This document shows positions 25,581 through 38,300 of a DNA stretch of 64,000 nucleotides, in pieces. Position numbers and translations under genes: made by a program. How positions within the stretch are numbered: position 1 is the stretch's first letter; each line of letters opens with the position of its first letter. The notes below the pieces were generated by a model. It was not told the DNA's origin and searched no databases. It was given only the letters and a program-made list of their open reading frames with translations. The stretch is from Promerops cafer (taxonomy: Eukaryota; Chordata; Aves; Passeriformes; Nectariniidae): contig VZSE01001826.1 of assembly GCA_013398275.1 (NCBI GenBank), positions 124,001-188,000 of the forward strand, given 5' to 3'.

Positions 25581-27892
25581 CTGATAAAAAACAAATGTTA
25601 GGAAGAGCTTTTCAGTAAGATGAAGTTTCTCTAGGAAGGTGAATAATCCATATTTGCATTGCTAACTTTCTACATCTCATGTCTAAAAAAGGCTGCTTCT
25701 AACGCTGCAATAAAAGCACTAAAAAAGAGCTGTTCCAAAATTGAAACAACAAATAAAATAGCAGGCAGTGAGAATTCAGAAAGATAGATTTTATTTGGAA
25801 CCTCTTTCCACAATCACTCATAAGTACTGCTTAATATTAGCATATTCGAGGGAAAGAAAGTTTGAAACTGGAAAAAAAGGGAACAAACCCAAGTAATTAA
25901 TGCAAGTTCTGCTGGCTTTCAGCAGCTGTGATTCACAATATACCTTGAAGATCATGAGCAAGTACATTACTTTGCAACTATTTTTCTCTTTTTGATCAAA
26001 CATATGCTGCATTAATTTTCCATATGCATCAATTTTGTTCTCAAGAGTTGTAAACTAAAGCCCAGATGAATTCCAATAATCATATTTTGTGTTCATCCTA
26101 TAAATTCTAGCTGAAGAATTTGCATTAATGCAAAACAAGACTGTTTCAGTATCATCTTGATTAAAAATTAACCTGAATCGTTCCAAATCAAGAAGAAAAT
26201 CTATCTGAAACCTTCTTTTCTCTGCTTCCTATGTCCATCACTGAAATAAATGGCTATAGCAATGACCCTCCCCAACATCCTTTTCAATAAATACCAATGC
26301 AAATAATTAATTTACTTCTCTATAACTACTTTATCTTCCTTGACAGCTCTTCAGGTCCTGATCATTTATCAGCCTTACAGATCTTCTGAGAAGGCTGTTT
26401 CTGATGGGCTGAAGCCATTACCATCACTATTATTAGATTCAATGTCTTCCAATTACTCCTCAAGACCACTTTTAGCCTAATTTACTGTTTCTTTACATTT
26501 AACTTGCCAAAGCCTGCAGCCTCCCTCCCTTTTCTTTGTTAGGATCTTTGTTGTTGTTAAAAATGAGTTTTTTAGTTACAAAACTCTTCTTTTTTTGTCA
26601 CAATGTGTGAGCCTGATCTTTACCTAAAGGAGAAAACAACCACTCTTCAGATTTTGCACATTGTGTCTTCAAACATTCCCCATGAAACATTTTGCCTCTT
26701 AACAAGTTTGCATTTTCCTACATAGTTTCCCTTTGTTATAAAAAAGGAACATTGTAGCCTTTTGATATTTTGGTGCTGAAGGGCATTCTGGGATTTGGCT
26801 TTTTCACTTGCCTGAAAATACTGATCCTGGCCACTGCGGATGCTTTAACGCTTACACAGATCCTGTATGGAGCTCCAGACTAAATTAAAAGCAGATTCCC
26901 TTTCTTTGTGTCACCCCAAACTATAAACACTACAGCAAGCAATTCACAGCTCTAAACTTAGGTGTTAGTCCCTTTTTAAGACACTTTTTAAGGCACTCAG
27001 ACTATTTACAGAAGTGAGATATATGGCAAGACCCAGGGTCTGGAATAGCAGCCAGAGGTTGGGCACATCTGGGAGCTCTTGGTGCACCACTGGAGGTCCA
27101 GACAGCTGAAATGGAATTAAGTATCTGTTTTTTAAATACTGATCCACCTTCTGTCACGACCAAAAATTCACCACCTGCACGACTGCTCAGCTTATGCCAG
27201 TTCCAAAGGGCCACCTTTTAAACCCTGTACTGTAAACAGAGGTTTGGGAAACATCTGCCCTTAGGAACTGCAGGTGGGGATTTGCATTGTGTGTTAAATC
27301 TCACTTAAGACAAAAGTGCTTGAAACCACTTTTAAATGGCTTCTTCTAGGACTTTGCAGAAAGTGACGACTTAGGTTGCCAAAAGAAACTGAGTTGAAAC
27401 TGTAATAGATTTGCCTTTATTCCTGTTAGCTCAGTGGAGAACAGAAGTCCCCAGGATCTCAGTAACTACAAAGAAACAACATCCAGTCCCTTCATTTGCA
27501 GCGCTCCCTACCCAAGTCACAGCAGACTCTACAAAGGCCCTGTTCCAGTGAACTCCCCCAAGCTGTCAGACTATTGCCAGAGGAAGTTCAGCCTTTTTTG
27601 GTTTTTGAAAGCAGGTGAATGAAACAAGTCCGTGTAAAATGAGAAACTTTTTGGTTTCCTCTTGCTAGTACTTAAGAAACCCCATGCCATTACAGCAATT
27701 CCAGAGCACCACAGTTACATTTAAATCCCCTTCAATACTCAGGGCAGTATTTAAAAACAAAAAAACCACACACAAAAACAAACCACCACCACCACTTTGC
27801 CTAACACGCAGAGTTGTCTTTAAGCTATAAAAGTATGTATTACCCAACTTCCTTGTTAGACCTCTATTCAATATAAAGTTCTTTTCCTAAAA

Positions 27893-28010
27893 TACCAGGT
27901 TGAAAGGGATCTTAAGGATCATCTGGTCCAACCTTTCTTGGTCCAGCCAAGCCTTTAAAGTGTCCAACCCTGGGGATAACTTTCACCACTGCCAAAATCA
28001 TTCCTTATGC
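27893..28010 (-). mobile_element. CR1 LINE fragment
   Basis: Plus strand reads AGGTTGAAAGGGATCTTAAGG, ATCATCTGGTCCAACC and GTGTCCAACCCTGGGGATAA, the reverse complement of a typical CR1 tail and its preceding segment. Degraded; far end approximate. Confidence 0.7.
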
Positions 28011-30579
28011 TGGACTCCATTATCAATTTTTTTTTTCCAGGCAATGCACCATGTCAGTGGATTTTCCAAATCCAAGAAGAGCAAACATTTTGCTCCACTA
28101 AGAATAAAATGTATTTTATTACTATATTACAGCAATTACAACATCAGAGGTAGAAGTGCCACTCCTCACAAAAACCTGAGGTTTGGTTGTGGGGTTATTT
28201 TTTCATTTTGTGAGATTAAAATAGCCTCGGATTAGCTCAGAAAATGATACCGTAATTTTTAATGGAGCACAATTTTCAAAACTGATTTACATAATGACAC
28301 TTCTGAATACATGTGCTTTAAATATGCTTAAAATAGAAATAAAGCTCGAAGCGGCCTCTCAGATGGCAACTCTTGCTGTCACTTTTAGGCAGAAATTAGT
28401 CATCTAAGAGCAAAACAAAAGGAAAACAATAAAAACATGGCTATATAAAGTTTGATTACGTTGTCAAAGGCACATGTTGCAGCTTTACTTCCTGAGCGAC
28501 AATTTAATCTTTATTGCAGGAAATATGCTAAAACATTTATGAATACAAAGCTCATGTTCTAAAGCAGGAGCTTCTCAGAATATCCCTGTAGGAGTTTGCC
28601 TTGTTCTTACATATGGATCTGGATCGGGAGGGATTTTTATGAGCAAGGAGTTTTACTACAGAATGAAGTGGTGTTTTCACAGATTGCAAATCACTTAAGA
28701 AATCCAAGCCTAACCCAAGGTTATCAGTAAAGCACATGTGCTTGAGAGCTCTCTCGGAACAGGAAAGCAAGAGGAGCTCCAGGTCATGGCCACAACAACT
28801 CCAGCACTGGGGCTCTGGCCTGCCAGTGCCTGCTGCTGAAAGGTTTATTAATCCCTTTAAAAAATTAACAAATTGAGGCTGATTTATTTTTTAAGCTAAG
28901 AACTTGAGTTTTCTAGTTGGATTGCTTCCACAGCTTAAGGCACGGCTGGTATTGTGGATCAGCATTGAGGGGACATTCTGACAGCAATCTGCAATATTCC
29001 TTTTGGGAATAGAGTTCTTCAACAACCTTCAGGTAGAGTCTATTTGTATTATTGCCCATACAGTGTTTTGGAGTTCAGAAGTTCCTGCAGTAATTGAGGG
29101 CTAAACAGAGACCTGTCTCTCTTGTCATTCTATGTCACATTGCTCCTAACCTCAACAACCCCATTAATTTTGCTGTATATGCAAGATACTGAAGGTTTAT
29201 TTAATAACATAGGAAAATTGCCTTTTCAGCACAGCATTCCTAATCTTTGCCAACAGATGCCTTTGTCTGGTTTAGCCACCATACTTTAATTCCAAGATAC
29301 CTCTTGTACCTTAAATTCTACTTTATGCTGGAATAAACTCCCCTGACAGTTGTGGAAGTTGCTCTTACTGACAGAAATCCAACAACTTGCACACAGCTGC
29401 TCAAGCACTGCTCTGGTTTTCACTTCCCTCACCATACAAGAGGCCATTGTGCATTCCTGCACAGGCATTTTTCCTAACAGTGATGATGGGAGGGGAAAAA
29501 AACAGAAAAAAAAGAAAATCTTTAAACTAGAATTGTAAGGAACCAGCAAATAGTCATCCAAATGCAGGCATATGGAAGGAATTAATAGATCCATGCATTG
29601 TTACAGGTGATAACAGATAACAGAGGGTTTGGACAGACATGAGCTCTCAAAGAAAGTTCTCCAAATCTTGTATCATACAGTTTCAAACAGAAAGGAAGAA
29701 AATGACTACTTAGGACATTCTTCAAGATCTGATTGTAAGAAAGAAGTGGCTGAAATCCTGAAGGTAGAAAACAGTTTGAAGGGTGGTGATGAAATAGGAT
29801 CAAAAATTAACATTAAAAAAAAGAGCACCAAACTCTGGAAAGGCAGGCTTTGATTCCTTCAGGACACCTGAAATACTGGCCCATATGAAGAGGCAGGTGC
29901 TGCTTCTTGGAAGCCACCAGGAATCTAAACAACAATGCAGATACCCACATGTACAGCAGGAATCCTACACAAACCAAGAGGTCACCAGAGCATCTGCAAC
30001 CCTTGTTTTCCCAAGTGCTGGAGCAGATAAACTAAAATTCTGTATTTGCCTATTGCTAATTTTGTTTCCGGCTTCATCTTTACACGGTCCAGCTCTGTGA
30101 CCTTTCCAGAGTAAATATGGGTGAAGGGAAGGAGCTGGTGTGACTGTTAAAGTGCCAGCTTTGTTCCCTTGATATCCAGGCTCAGTCATTAATCAAGAAG
30201 AGTCAAGCTGGTCCCTAATTACAAGCTCTCCAATCACCTCAAAAAAGAAAGCAGCATGCAAAACTAGGTCAAATAAATAAGAAGGAAATACTAAAAACAC
30301 CAGCACAGACACACAGGGACAAATTGAGAAAGGCCAGAAAAATATGAGCACTATTCACGTAAAAAGCAACAACAAATCAACCTTTAAGTGCTTCATTAAT
30401 ATGCAAGAGGAAATATTAGTTTTGATTCTCGGTGGGAAAGGGGGAGCAGTGACAGATGACCCTGTGAGGGCTGAAGTGACAGTACTTTTCTTTCTGCTTC
30501 AGCCCTCCCTAAAGAGGTCAGCGGGGAACAGATGGCCAACAACGGCCGGCACCGCTGCGGAGCCCGCAGATGACGACAC

Positions 30580-30618
30580 TTCTCCCAGGGATTTCTCCCA
30601 GGGATTTCTCCCAGGGAT
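30580..30618. repeat. 13-bp tandem triplicate
   Basis: Three exact head-to-tail copies of TTCTCCCAGGGAT within a GC-richer island of the first large intron. Confidence 0.9.
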
Positions 30619-31584
30619 TTCATGGGGCTCTGGCCAAGCTGGTGCCAGGGGCAGCACAGCACCCACAGCCAGGCTGCTCCTGCCCCAGGATCTCCACCTC
30701 CACCGCTGCAATGGTCCATTCTGGCTTCCTTCCCAAAGGGCTGCTGAATATAGCTCCAAGCAAGACACTTCAGATGTGTTTAAAAGTCCCTTTTCCCAAA
30801 ATCTGAGATTAACTCAGAAGAACTCAAGTGAAATGGCAGGGAAGAAAACAAGATGGAGCTAAAGATTTTGCTACCACTCCAAAGAGGAAATCAGGCCAGC
30901 TAAGGCAAGAACAGCTTAAAAATTCCCAAGAGAAATGGGATGTTCCCCCACTGGCTGGGCCTGATGTCATTTACCATGGGAACAACTGTGTCTAAGTCAT
31001 TGCAGGTTACCTTAAAGCAGGAGCAGGTGGATGGATGGCACTCTGGAAGAGCAGCAGATGGCAAAGACTGTGCATATAACTTACAAAGGAAGGGAGAAAA
31101 ACATCTGCAAGAGCTAACAAGGATTTGTGGAGGAGAAAAAAAAGCCTGTTTTTTTTTTTTTTCTACAGCATAGTCCCAGGTATTTTTGAAAAAGATAGAA
31201 GAGAAGCAACCAAACTACACAACTAACATTTCAATCCACATGGAGATTTTTGTTAGTAAGAATATGATTGCTTTATTATTTAATAGTTTTAAGAACTATT
31301 ATTTAATAATTTTAAGGTACATAACAAAATTAAATAAAAACACACAAAACCCCTCCCACAAGGCAGGGACCTGATGAATTTCTGTTGCAATGTGCCACAT
31401 GTCCAGCAGTGAAATTTTTATTAACCACTTTGCTGCTGGAAAAACGTGTCTGCTTACTTACAGTTTCCAGAATATATCAAGTCATGGGGCTGGAAAACAA
31501 TTAAGGAGGGACAATATTCAGAACACCCTGATAAACTCAAAAGGCAGAAGAACGTCACAGATGGTCAGAAATTCATCAGCTGCT

Positions 31585-31795
31585 GGGCTGTGTCCAGTTT
31601 GGGACTATGTACTGCAAGAGAGACACAGGTCAGCTGGAGAGAGCCCAGAAAACAGCATCAAGGAAATCAAAAAAGCACAGGCCCTTGGAAAAAACTTCAG
31701 ACTTGGATTCACTTAATCTATAGAGATGGCAACCCTATTATTCAAAAAGGTGTTAAAGACAGAGGCAGAGAAGCATGGAGTAGAGTCTTTCTCCT
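31585..31795 (+). mobile_element. Old CR1 LINE fragment
   Basis: GGGCTGTGTCCAGTTTGGGA, then CAAGAGAGACACAGGTCAGC and TGGAGAGAGCCCAG match the CR1 stretch that precedes the 3' region (ctgtgtccag...caagagagacatgg...gagagagtccag). Diverged and truncated on both sides. Confidence 0.6.
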
Positions 31796-34700
31796 TTAGC
31801 TGTGGTAAGTAGCACTGAATTTAAATTGCAACAAAGAAGATTTGGATTAGGTGTAAAGAAAAATCCTCAACACTAAAGCATTTAAAAAACCCCCAACATT
31901 AAAATGTATACCAAGTCTTTATAAAATATACATTTCGAGAAGAGGAAAAACAAAAAGAAAAGAAGATTGATTTTTTATGAAGCAACACAGATATAAGGCC
32001 ACACAGATTCCTAGACACAAAAACAATTAGAGAACTGGAGACCTCTACCCATTTACCAAGTGAAATCCTACAATCTCATTTCCAGGGAATTAGTGGGGGA
32101 AAAGCCCCCAGTCACACCACGGTGGACAAGGTAAGTCTATGGAGGAGTTACATGAGCACACAGCTTGAAACTACACCCTGTAATTTCAAAGTCTGGGTGC
32201 AAAATTTGTTCCTGTGGGGAGTAATAAATGAAGTTCAATGAGGGTTTTTGTTTGACCTCAATTGATTTCTCGATCCCATGTTATGGGGTTTCTCACTGTT
32301 CAATTATGTCCCTGTCTTGCAATTAACCCTCCTTAGGAGATTATTTGCCTTGACAGAGGATTCCTTCCTCTGAAACATCAAGATACAATCCACTGCTAAC
32401 CGATGTGGGCTGGGACCTTGATACCTCCAGCTTCTGTGAACTTAATCTTGAAGTGTGTAACAGAAAACTGATCTCCTGAACAGGGGCAGCAGCCGGATTC
32501 CTGCAGACACTCAGAAATTCCACCAAACCTGGAGTCTCTGCAGGAGCAGAGTGTAGCTGCCACTCAAAACCAACCAAGAACATCACAGCATTAGCTGAGA
32601 ACATGGTGTGAAAAGCAACACATTCAATTAAAATTGGTAAAACTAGAGGCACATTTTAGGTTGTCCAAGAGATTAAATTAGTAATTCTGCTCCTACAACT
32701 TGTAAAGAAATTCCAGGATCAGAAAGAGCTTCTGTGTTCCATGCTCTGTCTCAAGGCTGCGTTTCCAGCAGTAGCACACGGTGTTTCTAAGATGCCACTT
32801 TGGAATATTGGTTGAAGAGCAATAAAATCCTGGCAGGACCCCAAGGAGAGGAAAGGAGAATTCCAGCTGGTGTGTGCTGCAGGACCTGGGCTCCCACTGG
32901 AACTTTCCAGTTCACCCAGTGTTAATTTACTGTGACTCTCCTTTATATACACGTAAGGTAAATAACCACTCAAGCAGATTAGATTAGAACAAAAATAAAG
33001 CAGAACAGGTAGTTACTATCATTCAAGATATTTTTCAAAAGCACACCGACCTGGCCTTGTTTTAGCTTCTACTGGTTATTACCAATGACTGGAAGAGGGG
33101 GGAAATTCCAGAGAAGAAAAGGTTTTATAAATCAAGGATGCAGATGAACTATGACTGGCAAGCCAGAAGTTTGAAGAGCCCATATTCGAGCACTGCCAAG
33201 TCTGAGTAAATGTTTGTAGGGCTTGGAGTTTTGTTTTTTTTTTTCATCTAGAGACTTCCTTTTGGTTTTGTTTAACACTCCAGGTCCTCCTGGTGTGTTA
33301 GCTGAGAGCTAATGAGAGTACTGATGAGAGCACTGGAGTACAACCGGGACTGTTGCAAATGTGTGTTACCCCTTCATTACTAAGCAGTGCACACCAGAGT
33401 GGATCTGCAGAGCAGAACTGTCACTGCAGAGGATTTCCTATTCACACCATCCCTGTTTCAGGTGCAGCCTGGCTCCAGCCTGCTCCCAGGCAGCAGGAAA
33501 GCATTAACTGCACCCTTGGAACTCATCATCCAGCGACATTTTATTCAAAAGGAATCTGATAACTGCACTCCAAGACACATGACGCCAATCAAAGCACAGC
33601 AAGTGAGGACAATCACTTGATCAATCATGGAAGTTCCAATCCAAATGAAGAGATTCATGTAGATAATCCCACAGGGATGCCACCACACAGGTACATCCCC
33701 TCTCCTGTGAAGGTGCTGCTCTCCACAGTGCAGGCCTATTACTGTACATACAAGCTCCAACATGGGGCAGCTTAAGGAGTTAGTAGATAAATCTGGTCAT
33801 GGGCTAGAACTGTACACCAAACCTCAGCCATTTATGCATTTCAGGCATGAACCATACCAGAATTTGCTCCCTCAATCTGCTGACTACACCCCAGCAAACC
33901 TTAAGTACCCCACCATGGGCACCACTCAAGGCTGTGCAAGGATCAAGAGAAAAAAAGCCCCACACCCAAAAGAAAGCTTGCATTAAATTCATCACTCAAA
34001 GCAGGCTACAAACGGCAAGAAACATGCTATGAAAAACAACTCTCCTCCCCCAGCAAACACGGACTGATGGAAAAATTAAGCTACACACTGTGAAGAGTGC
34101 AGATAACCAGATTTACTTTCCCAGCACTGCCTCCCTCCCAGGCCTGATGATAGTTACCAGCAGTTGATCTGGCATCTGCTCCACAGCTCGTCCCCAATCT
34201 TCCTGGGACATAATGCACAAAGGAAAACAGCTTTGGAATCCAGCAGCTCGGCAAGAGCACAGCATGTTTGTCTCTCCAGATACTGTTGGCTATTCTGGTT
34301 TCTGTAAATACTTCAGAAGATGAGAGCCCTGTGTCAGTCCCCCTCACTGACCAAGTGTCACCCTTTAGCTGACCCAGGAGCAGAAGCAGCCCATGGCCAA
34401 GCTGCTGCCTCTGTTTAGCTGAACTCCAAGAACACTTCAGAGGAGCATTGCTGCCTGGGGCAGCTGCACAGGGATACTGCAACATAGGAGGCCAGGAAGT
34501 TGGAACAGGAGCTGCAGCTCCACAGGATGTTTTGCCATGCAGGCTCACAGCTGACCACTCCCAGGGACGGAGGCTGGCAGAGCCAGTCAGTCACCCGTCA
34601 TCCTGGAGGGACAACGGGGTCAGGAGGGACAGGCCACAGCTGGGAGCACTGTGCAGCAAACCTTCAGAGCCCTCCAGCAAGCACAGCTAAGTCTTTATGT

Positions 34701-35339
34701 TCCTCTGTTGAAAAAAACTGAAAAGCAAGTTTGTGTAACTACAGTGATGCACCGTTTTGCCTGTAGGGATTTCCAACACACCTAATACTCCTTTCCCCCT
34801 TCCATCACAGTTGTTAGGTGCCAGTACTCAAGTATTTCTGAGCCCAATCACTTTGTCAGCAGCAGGTGAAAGCACAGTGAACTGATTTATTGCCAGAGCT
34901 GAAGATCAAGTTGGTGCTCTCACACAGGTGGGGCTGGACAACACAACCTACAGCATCAAAAAGGAAACAGAATTTACCCTGAAGACAGGTATGTTTATGG
35001 GGCTGCTCTTATGCTTATTCTGGGAATAAGGTGGTACTAACATCTTCAGCAGAAGATCCCCAGCTTACAGCAGCCACAGGCACACAGGTCCAGTGGGTGT
35101 CCATGTTCATGAGTGGTTCCAGTGCAATTAAGCAGGCTCAGGAAGGTGAACAACACCTCCCCTTAGGCAGAGGTGCCACGGGCACAGTGGAAAAATGCAC
35201 ACACACTGCTCTCATTCCTACCCACAGGCAGGGAAACTGTACCAGGCATGGCCAAGAGTAACACCAACACACACCAGCAGGACAGTGAGGAGCAGCACTG
35301 ACCAGACACACGTGACACTCGACTTGAACACTCATCTGC

Positions 35340-35395
35340 CCATCTGAGATGACCTAAGGTCCCCTCCAGCCCGGGCTTTCCTGTGATATTCAAAT
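35340..35395 (+). mobile_element. Possible CR1 3' tail
   Basis: GATGACCTAAGGTCCCCTCC followed by AGCCCGGGCTTTCCTGTGAT resembles the CR1 3' tail. Too short to be sure. Confidence 0.4.
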
Positions 35396-38300
35396 CATTT
35401 CCTAGATGCGTGGCAGAAGCTGTAGAAGCAAGTCTCTAGGAAGACAGGGGGTGGGCCTCTGCTACCACAGCACTGAGATGTCACCTCGGGAGGCACAAGT
35501 GCTGGGAGATGCAGGACACTGCTGCAGCCCCGACTCCAGGAAGCTCATGGAGAGACCTGGATGGGGGAATCAAAGGACAGCAGCCTCAAGGGAAGGGGTG
35601 TCCCGAGATCTACAATCAGAAAAAAATAAGGACACTGTTCCTCATGCTGTAGAACCCAGGGTGGGAAGGACAAGGTGCCCTCTCTCCACACTGCCTTGGG
35701 AAGCTGAAGTCCCCCCGTGCTGCGTCCCTCATCATACCTGCTCCCACATGGACAGGTAAGCTGAATGCACAGCTCCTGACACAACAAGGCAAAACAAGAT
35801 GAAAAAGATGAACAAGATGAAAAGAGATGTCAAAAGAACTCCTTGTCTTAGAAACTATAAGGGAAATACACTTAAAGCAAATATGATGATGGAGATCTAA
35901 GTTTTTTAAGATGTTTATTCTTTTAGAAGATTTCAGAATACACAAACCCATAATTTCCTTCTTCTGCACTTTCAAATTTGCTGAGTGAGCTCATTGAACA
36001 TTCAAGCTGCTGTCTTCAAGTTTTCCAAATACCATTCTATTTAAAGGCACTGCGAATAGGGAATTCAATTTATCAAATGAATGAAAGAAGAATTCTTAGC
36101 AGGAACCCTGGTGAGCTAATCAAGAGTCACAATAAAATGTCAGGGGTCCTGGAATTCTCAGCAGGAGGTTAACACCAAATTTGATCCAAGTCAAGGAAGA
36201 CAAAACACACTACAGACTAATAAATGGTACTGAAAGTTGTGCACTGCAAATTCGTGAAAGTTTAAACAGAAATGAAGAAAATCTACTTGGTTTGTGCACT
36301 TTAAACACTCCTAGTATTTCACTACAAAAATCAAAACACACTGGTTACCATAATCATGTCATTTAACTTAAAGAAAATACTTTTTGAAGCTTTTAATAAT
36401 TTTGAAGCTTTTGTTCCACTGCATCTTCAGCAGCAAGGCTGTTTTAAAAATTAAGATGGCAGCATAATGTAAAATAAGAAACAATTATTCTGTACCTATC
36501 TTTAGGCTGGAAACTGGACTCAGTTAAAGATTTATCCTACCATCCAAAATTAAGGAACCAACATAATCCATGCTAGCACCTTTCCTTCCACAAACCTACC
36601 AGAATTTAAAAGATTAGCTCTGCAGTGCTGAAAGGGTAATCCTTAAAACTTGATGAACTTAATGGAAATAAACTTCTCTGTTCCTCTTCTTCATTTTCCA
36701 TAGTAAAAGCACAAATTAGAATATCAGACCCAACATCAGAATGGGCCATCATCCATTTTTCAACTTAGCAAATGAATAGCAGCTCCATGGGGGAGGAGAG
36801 ACAGGGTGGGGGAGAGATGGGGAAAGCAAATAGCCATAAATGATCTTCCAGGACAGGAAAACTAGTTGCAGTAAATACCACTTTGGAAATCAATTTATGG
36901 TCAATTATGATCTTAGTAATAACTATTTTATGCCTTCACTTAGTGCATGAAATGCCCAGGGGAGCAAATATTCTCAGAAATATATCCAATATGTCTCCAA
37001 ATATGTTACCTGATCAGTAGATGCAGACAGAATTCCAGAAGGAGCAGCTCTTGCTTGTCTGGATGCTGACTGGGGGATTGGGGATGGGGCAGAATGGAAG
37101 CACAATTTCAGTGCAGTTGGACTATCAGTGTTGCAATTTCACCCAGATAAAAAAAAGATTGTATCTATCAGTCTGGGTTGTTGGCTTCAAAAGCAGTGAG
37201 TTTTGTCATCACTGTATTTTGTCACCTTGGCATTCTACCTAGACATTTGAGAAGTACATTTCATTCTCACAAATGTAAGAAAAAAATTAAAAGTTAAGGG
37301 TCTTTTTTTTTAGGCAAATCATTATGTAAACATCCATCCACTAAGCCAACCATTGCTTTATTCAATTATTACATGTAAATGTGGTAGCAGAGTATAAAGA
37401 CTGATATCTCTAATGCACTGTTGGTGTAATGAGACTTACTTGGACCATTCTTTTCTCAAGTGAAGGAGTTGAGTTCTATGAGATTTATTAGAAGAATAGA
37501 AATAGTAAAAATTACACATTCACCAAGCTCCGCTAAGTCCCAGATAATAAATCTTTCACCTGAAACAGAGCTATTTATATAGAGACTCTGCTCCTTAACA
37601 GCAGCAGTTCTATTACTGTGAGAGACCAAATTTAGCTCCACACCTGGATCAGACATATATTTTATTATGATCATACTAGAAAACATTAAATAGCATTTGG
37701 TTTGTTACTACTAGGCTCTCCGCCTTCCTTATCAGAGGATGCTGCATCTCCCATATTAATTTATTTTTGAAAGATTCAAGATAAACATATACATCATTAT
37801 CGTTTACATCAGCGAAGAGAAACCAAATCATTTCATAGGCAGGAAGATGTGAATAGCACATGTATGCCAACAGGTTATTGTTAACTAAAAGTAATTTTTT
37901 CTGCATCACTAAACAGGAATGAGGTACAGTACTGGGCACTTAGAGCATTCCAGCCAGGACAGCATAAGGTGATAAGGATGGTTAGATTTGCAGAGATGGA
38001 GCATCTTTTGTAAGAGAAAGAATTTGAAGTGCAGCACCCATTTCAAAGCTGATGATGTGGTAAAAATTCAGACAACACAAACACTGGAAGCAATTCTCCT
38101 CTGTTAAGTAAGTTTGTACACTTGGTAAGTGCAATTACAAACACTGAGGGAAGAGGAAAATTGAGACCTGCAGATCGACAGAATGATGTTAGCAGAGGGA
38201 TAATGAGGAATCCTGCTCCTGCCTTTGGTAATGACTTGTGTAAAGAGACTTACTTGATTTGCACACACCCCCCATTAGGTTATGCCTGCAGTGCTACTGA

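Noticed and set aside
31270..31320. Imperfect direct repeat of TATTATTTAATA
   Set aside because: Low-complexity AT sequence; too short and simple to indicate an element.
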